The notes under the pieces were generated by a model. The model was given only the letters and a program-made list of their open reading frames with translations, was not told the DNA's origin and ran no database searches. A stretch of DNA of 64,000 bases from NCBI GenBank assembly GCA_033026295.1, contig CM065170.1, forward strand, positions 33,600,963 through 33,664,962, given 5' to 3'. Of the stretch, positions 35,801 through 47,800 are shown one piece after another (the first letter of the stretch is position 1; each line of letters begins with the position of its first letter). The DNA is from Channa striata (Eukaryota > Chordata > Actinopteri > Anabantiformes > Channidae). A program made the translations under genes and the position numbers.

Positions 35801-38800
35801 CCACTCTGTCTAGCTGTCTGTGCCTCAGTCACGTGTACGAGCAAACGGGACATTAAAGACCCGCTCTGCCTCTGCCTGCCTGTGTCAGTGAGGACGTGCG
35901 TGCGCGCGGCTTCACCGTGGTGGTGGACATGCGTGGCAGTAAGTGGGACAGTGTGAAGCCAGTGCTGCGGACGCTGCAGGAGTCGTTTTCCTCCAACATC
36001 CACACAGCGCTGCTCATCAAACCGGACACCTTCTGGCAGAAACACAAGACCAACCTGGGCAGCGCCAAGCTCAGCTTTGAGGTACGACTGCAGTACCGCT
36101 GCTGATGACTGATCTACTTATCTAATACTGCCTACTGCACCGCTACCACTGAAGAATTATTACTGATAACTATAGTGAGAACCTGTATGTTAGTTTAACT
36201 ACAAGATATCCTACTAGTGTTAATTAGTACCTAGTAATTGGTAACGTGCAATTGCTGTTTATACTTGAGTAAAGTACTTTTACTGCAGTGACATTTACTG
36301 CTGGTGAAGACCTACTTCAGTAACTCTCACTCTGTTACTTTTCATGGAATATGGCGGCGGCAGTAAAGTAGTAGGAAAAATAAATAGTAATATTTGTAGT
36401 AGTAGGAGTGTCAAGTATAATATTTGGTTCTCTTAGTGTGAGTAAACCCACGTTGTCCGCCTCCAGACGAGCTTGGTATCGGTGGAGGGTCTCTCCCGGC
36501 TCGTTGACCCCTCCCAGCTGACCTCTGACCTCGGTGGCTCGTTGGAGTACGACCATGTGGAGTGGACCGAGCTGCGTCTGGGTCTGGAGGAGTTCTCTGG
36601 GGCCGCCACGCAGCTGCTGGCCCAGCTGGAGACGCTTGAGGCCGGACTGAACCGCATACCAGAGCCACAGGATGTTGACGAGGCCCGAAAGTGAGGAGGA
36701 ACTGATTATTAACTATTGGAATGTGTTTTGGAACTTTGTATACTTTTGTATTTTAAAGTCACCTGAAAATGTCACTGTCTGCTCCAGACTTCTCGAGGAG
36801 CATGGTCGTCTCCGTAACACCATCGCCACAGCGCCAGTCGATGCACTTGACCGAGAAGGTCGTAGCTTGCTCCAGCGCATGCGCTTGGGCCCCGCACATG
36901 GCGATTCCTCCAATGACACCGGTGGTGGGGGTGGTAGCCACGGCAGCTGGCTGTCGGGTGGGGCAGACTTCCAGAGTGTGGCGCCAAAGGTTTCGTCTCT
37001 TCTGGACCGGCTGCAGGCGGCTCGCAGCCACCTGCTGCAGAGCTGGAGTGACAAGAAGCTCCACCTGGACCAGGCACTGCAGCTACACCTGTTTGAACAG
37101 GATGCGACCAAGGTGAGGGGGGTCTGCAAGAACACCTGCATGAAGTGGTCAGGGAGAAGGAGTCTACCCAGGTTAGAGTAAAGGAATAATTCACTTCCAA
37201 ACATGTCGAGTTTTCGTGTCAAGTCCTAAAGATCCTTAGGCCTTAAAAAGACAAGTCAATTAAAAGTCCACCAAAATGTAAGGGCCCATCAGGGTAACTA
37301 CAAAACATTGCCACACTTACTCGTTACCACCACAGATGGTCTTCTTTTAAAAGGCATCTCAAAGCGTTCATGGCCAGATGAGTCCCGGGTCTAACAAAAA
37401 ATCTCACCAATGTCCAGAAAGCCTGGAATGGAAGACGCCCTTAAAACGTTCTGATCACACACGAGTGCTGCTCTCTTACTCTTCTAGCTCAGTGTTTCTC
37501 TTTGTCACTGTCTCAGATGTCGGAGTGGATCGCTCACAGCAAGGAGCTGTTCATACAGAGCCTGGCCGAGGTCGGCCAGAACCACCAGCACGCCCTCGAC
37601 CTCCAGACGCAACACCAGCACTTCACCGGAAACTGCATGGTCAGTCTGAGTTTAGTTGTTGTTTGGGGTCAATGAATCCTGTTTCAAACCTTTAACGGCG
37701 TTTGTCTGCGTCTGTCTGCAGAATGGCAGCGTGAACGTGGACAGCGTGGTCACTGTGGCAGCGAGGCTCGCAGAGGCCGGTCACTACGGAGCAGAGAGGA
37801 TCGCCACAGTGTCGTCGCGGCTACAGGAAGACTGGAAGTCCCTGACGACGGCACTAGAGGAGCGTAGCAACACACTTGCCATGGCAACAGGCTTCCACCA
37901 GGGGGCAGAGCAGGTATCTTTCTGTCCTTTAACCTGTCAAACTTTTTATCTTTCATTTTTGTCTTACATCTCGTCCACCTGTCTACTGACTGTTGATCCA
38001 TCAATGTCTGTGTCCACCTTAGTCGTCTGCCTGTCCATTATCCTGTCTCCCGCCTCTCTGTGTACCTGTCTCTGTATTTTCCCAGGACTAAATATTGTCC
38101 ACCTGTTTGTTTCTTCACCTGTCTGTCTGTCCAGTTCCTGCTCAGAGTGGAGGGCTGGGTTCAGGCATGCTCTGAAGGGTCGTTGCCGTCGGCAACAGCA
38201 GAACTGGAGGCTGCAATAAAGAAACACCAGGAGCTGAATGAGGAGATCTCTGCGAATTATACACAGGTACCTGTCTGACTGTCTGTACACCCACATGTCT
38301 ACCTGAACACCCGTCTGTCTATACAAACATCTGTCTATACAAACATCTGTCTACATCAACACCCGTTTGTCTATACAAACATTTGTCTATACAAACATCT
38401 GTCTACATCAACACCCGTTTGTCTATACAAACATCTGTCTACATCAACACCCGTTTGTCTATACAAACATTTGTCTACATCAACACCCGTTTGTCTATAC
38501 AAACATCTGTCTACATCAACACCCGTCTGCCTATACAAACATTTGTCTATACAAAGATCTGTCTACATCAACACCCGTTTGTCTATACAAAGATCTGTCT
38601 ACACCAACACCCGTCTGCCTATACAAACATCTGTCTACATCAACACCCGTTTGTCTATACAAACATCTGTCTATATCAACACCCGTTTGTCTATGCAAAC
38701 ATCTGTCTATACAAAGATCTGTCTACATCAACACCCGTTTGTCTATACAAACATCTGTCTACATCAACACCCGTTTGTCTATACAAACATCTGTCTATAC

Positions 38801-41800
38801 AAAGATCTGTCTATGCAAACATCTGTCTATACAAAGATCTGTCTATATCAACACCCGTCTGCCTATACAAACATCTGTCTACATCAACACCCGTCTGCCT
38901 ATACAAACATCTGTCTACATCAACACCCGTTTGTCTATACAAACATCTGTCTACATCAACACCCGTTTGTCTATACAAACATCTGTCTACATCAACACCC
39001 GTCTGCCTATACAAACATCTGTCTATACAAAGATCTGTCTACATCAACACCCGTCTGTCTATACAAACATCTGTCTACATCAACACCCGTCTGTCTATAC
39101 AAACATCTGTCTGACTGCACCTGTTGATCTCTCTTAAATCCTGTCTTTCTGACTGAGCGATCACCTGTCTGTCTCCCCGCCCCGTCTGTCTGCAGGTCAG
39201 TGAGAGTGGTAAAGCCTTATTAGACGTCTTGCAACGTTGCTCGACAACTGACTCAGAAGACTCTGCGAACAAACCTGACTTCACCGCCGCCACTCACGGC
39301 ATCATGGGAGTTCTGCACCAGGTCATGCAGGTGCGGTTCACTGCAACCTGTCTCACGTGCATCATTAAAGCAGCATAGGTCTCAGGCAGGCAGGCAGTTG
39401 GACCAATGTGAAGTTTTCTGTCTTGTTTTGCAGGGTCACCATGAGGTGGAGGGGGCGTGGCAGCACCGTAAACTCCGCCTCCACCAGCGTCTGCAGCTGT
39501 GTGTGTTTCAACAAGATGTTAGACAGGTACAACTCAACTCATGACATTTTTTCATGTTATCTCACAATGTCGGCTTATGTAGTTTTTGGGAAAAAAAAAC
39601 ATTCTGAATTATTTATTTATAATTATGATTTGTTACATTTTCTCAATTGTGGCTATAAAAATCCAAATAATTTGGACGAAAATTTTTTACTCAAATACTA
39701 ATTTGACCTGGTGTATCTTTATTTTCCCTTTATAATTTTCTTAGTTTTAAGAATTATTTTAGGAATTTCACATTAAACTGACACATTTTTTAAGAAAATA
39801 GAATCTAAATTCAGCTTAAATGCATGTTAACTTTTATCATTTTAAATTTGCACGGACTTTCACGTCTCTCTCTCTCTTAGGTGTTGGATTGGGTGGAGCA
39901 GCACGGTGAGGTTTTCTTGAACAAACACGGCGGCGTTGGGAAGTCTCTGCATCGCGCCCGAGCGCTTCAGAAACGCCACGATGACTTCCAGCAGGTTGCA
40001 CAGGTAACAAACATTTGGATCTAGACTGACCCCACTGACTGTTCCGTGTTGGAGTGAGTTGTGTTGACCGTGGTCTAGACAAAAACAACACGACATGTAG
40101 ATGTTTAGAAAATGTTTGAAAATGGTCAGAAGCCCACAGCCCAAGGCAATGTCTTAAAATATTTTCATTGGTTTGACAAATGGCATAAAAAAAAGATATT
40201 CAGTTTACTAGCATCAGATGTGACAAATAAAAGCATCTCAACAAGAGGATTAAGCCAGCGAACGGAGCACTGCTCTTCTGACATAAAGTAGTGATACGAG
40301 CTCCGACAGGCGATAACAGCTCTTCACATCTTACCTCTTCATGTTCTCGTGTGTGTCAGAACACTTACACTAATGCAGAGAAGCTTCTGGAAGCAGCAGA
40401 CCAGCTCGCTCAGTCTGGAGAGTGTGAGGAGGAGGAGATCTACCAAGCAGCAAGAGACCTGGAGCTCCGCATGCAGGTGACAGTGTCTACAGTGAACAAA
40501 GGAATTTGAATTGCTCTTTTCTAAAAGACTCTTAATCTGAAAAGCAGCCACAGGAATTGTTCCGTTTGCACTAATCCTGGCTGGTTCTTTTCAAAACAAA
40601 GATGTTCGTCTTTAACGCGTCTGACTGAGGCTGTTTAAATGTTGGTTGTTGTGTTTGCAGGCGTTCATCCAGCGGGTCGAACAGAGGAAACTGCTGCTGG
40701 ACCTCGCTGTGTCTTTCTACACACACACAAAGGAGGTAACACACAGATTTACACCCTGCTCACTATAAAGTGAGGCTCCAATTCTGTCTTGTTAATTTAA
40801 TAAAACCAATGTGATAGGTAATTGTTAAATAGCATTTTTCAATTTTTGCCACAGCCTAGGGAGAACGCATTCAGTTGATTTGAAAAACAAACATTCAGCT
40901 ATAATCAATTCATCTCCACCTCTCACCCACGCCTCATGGTTTCTCTCCTCGTCTTCCTCCTCAGCTCTCAGCGTGGATGGAGGGCCTCCAGAAGCAGCTG
41001 TCCTCAGACCTCTGTGTCTGTCCGGACACCGTGGAGGCTCTGCAGACTCTCATCAGCCAGCAGCAGCAGCAGCAGGCCAACACACAGGTACCGGCTCCCA
41101 GTTGACCCCCTGAGCTGACTCTGCCATAACAACCTAACACCCCCCCTCCGACCTCTGACCCCTCACCTCTAACCCTCACACTAACCCTAACTCTAACCCT
41201 GACCCCACAGGAAGCTGCGATGAGTGTCATCCGGGAAGGAGAAGACCTCATCCTGCAACTCAGGTACACACTAAGAGTGTGGGAGCGTTTGATTCATGCA
41301 TCACCGCTGAACCATTAGCCCGGGTATAGTTGTGCTCAGCTGCTGTATGTTTTGGGTATCAGGGCCCCTTTGGGACCCATGTGACGACTTGTGTGTGGAT
41401 GTGTTTGTTTTCTAGCTTAGGTGAAGTCTGTAAGTGTGTTTGATATTAGTTTGTGGCGAATCAGTTTATGCAGAATGTTCATGTCCATTTGATTTCTAGA
41501 TCTGTCAAATGTGTGGGTGTATTTGCTTTTTAGTTTATGTGGAGTTTGTGGGGGTGTTTGATTTCTAGTTTTGTAGAATGTGTGGGCGCGCATGATTTCT
41601 ATTTCTGTGGGATCTGTTGGTGTGTTAGTTTAATTTATAAACTGTACAGTGTAGGCACACTTGTTTTTTAGCAGAATGGGAGGATGACTTAGTTTTGTAG
41701 TTTCAGCACAATGCGTGTGGGAATGCTTGTTTTCTACTTTATCTACAAAGTGTGGGTGCGCCTGTTTTCTGGTTCAAGCACAAAATGTGGGTAAAGTTTT

Positions 41801-44800
41801 ATAGGTTTTGTAGAACGCATGGATGCATATTTACTAGTTTATGTGGCGTGTGTGGGAGCATGTGTGTCATCACCATCCATCTGTTGATTTCATTTTAAGT
41901 CAAGCTTTTATGTGCTTTTCTTCAAAGTGGAGAATATTTGGGTAGGTCTCCCCTGTCCTTGGTTTCAAGCTCACCGTATGGTGCACGCCTTTGTTTTCAC
42001 ATTTCTAGAACGTGACTTGGGTGCATGTTTTGTAATTCCTATAGTCTCTGGATGTTTGTAAGCAGTGTTTTCAGGGAGCCTAATCTGTGGGGGTGGATTT
42101 GATTACTGGTTTGTGTACACGTCTGCTCAACCTGTACATTGTATTCTGTTCGCTGTGGCTTGTTTGGCTATTTTCAGAGTTTTATATAACCTGAAAGCCT
42201 GTTTGTTTCAGGCCCCAAGGCAGCTCGGTGGCCCACGTAGAGTCTGTCCTGCAGCAGCTGGAGGAGTCTCATGTTCAGCTGGAGGAACTTTTTCACCAGA
42301 GGAAAATCCGGCTGGATGTTTACCTGCAGCTCCGCATCCTGCAGCAGTGCACGCTAGAGGTACGCGGTTTCACGTTTTGTTTGTCTTATGCAGTTCACAT
42401 TTCATCCAAACATAACTCACACCTCCTTCTACTCATCTTGATCAATGTCACATTCACTGTCCATGTGTATGTGTGTCTCAGGTGACCGGGGAAATGGACG
42501 CCTGGAAGCAGGATCTCCAGAAACAATCCCAGGACTTCTCTGCCGAAAAGCTAGCATCACCGCGGCTACCTGACGCAAACCAGGACAAGCTAGCCCAGGA
42601 CAAGCTAGCATTAGGCCAGTCACGGCTAGTGGAGGCCACCCCTGAGGTTTTAACGCTAGCACAGCAGCGAATCCACAGGTAACCAGGGCAGACTAACGAC
42701 ATCAGCCATCTAACTGCAGTAATCACGGGAAAATGTCAGGCGTTGATTGGCCAACTGATTGATCTGCAGGCACATGGAGCGAAGGCTGGCAATGAACAAC
42801 ATGATCTACGAGGTGATCCAGCAAGGGCATGATCTCCAGCAGTACATCACAGAGGTGCAGGCATCAGGTAGGAGTCCCATTGTACTTACTACAACTACTT
42901 GTATTGGGAGTTCAGCAAATAACAGAACCTCCTTTTTGCTCATCTGAAATCTAACTAACAACAGTGTCCAAGCGTTCCCACCTGTAGGTATCACTAAAAC
43001 CGTGTTTTGGGTCCAGAGAGACAGCAGTAACTCGATACTTTTATTGCTCTTTAAAGGTTTTCCAGTTTTTAAGTGGACTCCAGTACTCTGTAAGGGGTTC
43101 AATGGCTATTGAGGGATCTGTAGAGGTCCCAAATTATATTTTATTCTGAGACATCCTTTGTAGTGCCTCTTCCAGAAGGAAGGAACTTTTCTACAAGTGC
43201 TTGGGTATTCAAGGCATGCTTAAGTATTTTAAGTGTGTGTGTGATTCCAAAGGGACTTCTAGCATTCTTTTGTGCATTTGAGAGGTTCTTAATTGTCTAG
43301 TGACCCATTAAGGGGATCAAGTGATTCTGGAGGGAGTCCTAAAGGTTATTGTAGGGTTTCAGTTGCCCATAAGATTCCAGGGTAGTTCTTCACTGGTACC
43401 TAAGGGGATTTCAGGTGTCACTTACAGGGTCCTAGGGACCTTGAGAATTTGAGCTCATGGGGCCTCAAAATGGTTGTTAAAGGAGAACTGCCGAGAACCT
43501 AAAAACCTCTCAGTGTTTCTAGACGTCCCATATGCAGGTCAGTTGGTCCTTGAACAGATTTCCATACACCGGACTATTTGCAGAGGTAATTGATGGGGTA
43601 GCACGTATTCAAAGGATTATTAAATGTTTTCCTTGAAGTGCACCCAGTAGTGTAAATGAATGGTTTTTGGATTTATTTCGGGGCCTGCAGCAGTACTTGG
43701 AGGGTTTTTCTTGATGGAGTCCCAGGGGTTCCTGATGACTTCAAACAGCCATATACAGGCAAAAGGCAGAACAGGCAGAGACAGTTTAGGATTCAGAACA
43801 GGTTGTCATATAATGTCATGTTAATCCCATTCTCATCTACTGGGACAATAAAATAAAACAATAACCACGTTCCTGCTACAGAGTAGCTTTAATCTGACCA
43901 GATCAGTAACACACTGGTGATATTAGAGGGGAAAGGGGGGCAGACAGGATAATGGGGGCAGGGGGAAAAGAGGGATGAGGTTGCCATGGAAACTGCTCTC
44001 TGAAGCACACAGCTGGTGCCCATGGAAACCAGCATATTGAATTTGCCATGGAGACACACGCACACGTATGCACACATGAATGGAGAACACTAACACCCCG
44101 GTCCCATTGCTATACTTGTGAAGACCAATATGTCCTGATTTTGAAGGACTAAAAATGCATATGTGCATGTGTCAGGTATCGAACTGTCTGAGGTGGAGGG
44201 AGGTCTTGCATCTCAGGTGGAGGAACTGCAGCGCCTCCTGCAGGACAAACAGAAGGAGCTGCAGCAGATTGCCGATCACACGCACACACACCTGGAACAG
44301 AACCTGCAGCTGAGGCACTTGCAGAGCCAGGTCAAACAGGTAACGTGCTCATTCACACACACCTGCAGAGCCAGGTCAAACAGGTAACGTGCTCATTCAC
44401 ACACACCTGCAGAGCCAGGTCAAACAGGTAACGTGCTCATTCACACACACCTGCAGAGCCAGGTCAAACAGGTAACACGCACATTCACACACACCTGCGG
44501 AGGCAGGTCAAACAGGTAACGCGCTCATTCACGCACACCTGCAGAGCCAGGTCAAACAGGTAACACGCACATTCACACACACCTGCGGAGGCAGGTCAAA
44601 CAGGTAACGCGCTCATTCACGCACACCTGCAGAGGCAGGTGACATCCAGCGCTGCTGGTGACGATGTGCACCTGTCTGTCTGCCTGCATCGCAGGTGCTG
44701 GGCTGGATCTCAGAGGGCGAGGTCATGCTGTCATCCTGCATGTTGAACTCCAGCTGTTTATCTGAAGCCGAGCAGCTGCAACGGGAACATGAGCGCCTCC

Positions 44801-47800
44801 AGCAGGCGATAGAGGTTACTGCACACACAAATACATGCATAAGTACTAAACTCCCATTAGTACAAATAATAAAAAGAATGTTGATTAAGTAAGTTTTACA
44901 CAGAGGCATATGAAACAGAGGGTTTGTGGAGGAGCCTGACAGTTCCTGAGAACTTACGTAGCATCCTTCTCTCACTCGTTTTCTTTAACCTCTCTGTATT
45001 CATCCGTCTTATGAAGTTCAGAAATTATTACACTGTCCTATAAATAAAAGACTCAGTGTTGCATATAGTGCAAGAGTGAGTGATTACAGAAATCACATGA
45101 ATTTGTTTTGAAATATGCTCATGCAAGGATTACTCAGCCTACAGGGGCCCTGCAGGGGTCAAGGAACCCATGAGCTGGAATATTTGATTGAAATGACTCA
45201 AATAACTGACAAATCTGCTTCTAACACACAGCAGTCACTCCACATTTTGTGTGTTTTGCTTTGTCTACATCAGTCCTGGCTTATTTTTTTGTGCTGCATG
45301 TCTGGTTTGTTTAGAGCAGTTATGGTTAGGGCTAACCCTTTAAAACTACATTAACATTGTCCATCACATCAGTCACATGTAAAGGTTACACTTGATGAGT
45401 TATTTACACTTGATGAAAAATTCTCCAGTTGGATCAAATGCAACTTACAGGGACCTACTTTAATTCCCACTGTCTGCCTCTCCAGGCTCTGCTTCATGCC
45501 GACTCTCTGCAGAGGACTCATCAAGTGGCCCTGGCTCTGCAGCAGAGAGCTGAGCTGCTGGTCAGGTTCGTGTCTGTTGGGTCAATAATGCTAGTTAAAT
45601 GTTAATGTCAGTTGAGGTGTGAACATGTTAGTAAGGTTCACTTCATCTGAGTCGGAGGAAAAGCTCAGGAAAGTTCTAATACAGCAATATGTGCTGAATC
45701 CAGTTGAGTCGATACAAGGTTAGGAACTGAAGTTTAAAGGAATAGGACCTAATATTCTCTGTTTATAATTAACCCTCCCTAAAACAGGTTTTACATTCAT
45801 GTTACTTTGAGAGATTTAGAGGTGATGGTAGGTGTGTATTTTACTTTGGACATAGCCAGTGAGCTACTTCATTCTAAGCTTAATACGTTTTTTTACTCCA
45901 AGAACATAAAAAGAATGTTGTTGCCAAAATTGTTAGAGCCAATTGTCAAAATCGTTTGAAGCACGACTTTTCACCCCTCAGGTCAGGTCACTATGATCCA
46001 GATGCAGTGAGGTCTTGTGCTCAGACAGTGGCTCTGCACTGGCAGACTCTGATGTTGAGGATTGAGGACCGTCTCAAACTGGTCAACGCCTCCGCTGCCT
46101 TCTACAGGACATCGCAGCAGGTTACATTACTGGCCTTTCTACCCGTTCTATGTCCGTTCTGTTTGTTTGTCTTCTTACCTGCCTGTCCACCTGTCTACGC
46201 AGGTGTGTGGGGTGCTGGAGAGTCTGGAGCAGGAGTACCGCAGGGAGGAGGACTGGTGTGGAGGAGGAGACAGGCAGCCGGAGCAGCTCCTGCCACTCAT
46301 CAACAAACACATGGAGCAGAAGGAGGCGTTCCTCAAGGTGAGGAGAGCTGGAGAAACACCGCTCTTAAATAAACCATTAACAAATGTGAATAACTGGACT
46401 CGAGTTTCATTGACATCTGTCAGCTGAGCTGGTTTCTAACCGTCTTGTCCTCGTGGTGACAGGCCTGTACTCTGGCCAGACGAAACGCTGAGGTTTTCCT
46501 CAAGTACATCCACCGCAACAGTGTCACCATGGCCAACATCTCTGGCCACAGTGTCACCGTCTCCGGGGGAACAGGGGTCACCGAGATCAGTGGGCACTCC
46601 AGAGTACCGGAGCAGCAGGTCAAAGGTGAACTAGCAAACAAAAAGACAGAATAAAACCAAGTTGTTGAGACTAAATTTAGTACAAATGGAGAAAAGCGCT
46701 GGAGCCAGGGTAGAGCCCAGAGGAACTCCAATCTTAATTAGTTGGCATGCATGTACTGTAAGGAGCACGCTGGCTACTTCGCTGACTCAGGTGTGTCTGT
46801 CGGAGCAGGTATACTCAGTGAGTTGCTCCAGAGAGAAAACAGAGTTCTTCATTTCTGGACTCTGAAGAAACGACGACTGGATCAATGCCAGCAGTACCTG
46901 ATGTTCCAGAGCCACGCCCAGCAGGTAGACACACTGGCGTGTTGTCCTAATGTTACTCTTTATTAAACCATTCTTACTGGTGGACTGCAAACCCCAAACG
47001 CTTAACACTAGTTTTAAAGACCATCCTTAAAAGAGATAACAGAACGGCGTCTACGTTTTTCAGTCTAAGTAGAATATTTTTACAGATGCACTGGTTACAT
47101 CTTGTAAATTTACTCACCACAAAGTTTATGTGACGTGACCTTAATGAGCTGTAATTGCAGGCTATGGATTGGCTGCAGCAATCAGGTGACCACTACCTGG
47201 CTACGCACACGTCACCAGGTGCAACAATGGCTGAGACACAAGAGCTGCTGAACCAGCACAGAGAGTTCTGTGTTTCTGCCAAGGTGGGGAATCCTACACG
47301 GAGCCATGTTCTGGGCGTGCTGTAGAGGCATGTCGCAGTCAACCACACTATATCTCAATATCAAAATTAATCCAAGATTAAATGTTCTTAGCACACCCAG
47401 GAGAAGGTTCACCTGCTGATCCAGCTGGCTGAGAGCATGCTGGCTAAAGGCCACGCCCACCGCACGGAGCTTCGTCGCTGTGTTTCCACGGTGGACAAAC
47501 GTTACCGGGATTTCACCGTCAGGATGGGGCAGTACCGCCACCTGCTGGAGATGGCACTGGGAGGGTGTTCACAGGTAAGTGTGTCCAGGTACTAAACACA
47601 AGCCTAAAACTCAAAGACTCTGCATGTACATCTGAATGGCATGAGTGCGCTGTACGGTGTCCCCATCAGGACAATAAGGACTTGGAGCTGGAGCTGATCC
47701 CCAACAGTCTGTCTGACTCGGACCCTGAGGTCAACCTGTCAGACCCCAGCCACCAGATCAGCGATGAGAAACGACGCTCGGCCCGCAAGAAAGAGTGAGT

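Noticed and set aside
38367..39137. Long plus-strand open frames (256, 243 and 218 codons) of Tyr/Ile/Thr repeats
   Set aside because: They are translations of the intron 9 minisatellite and are open in all three frames; no exon structure or homology.
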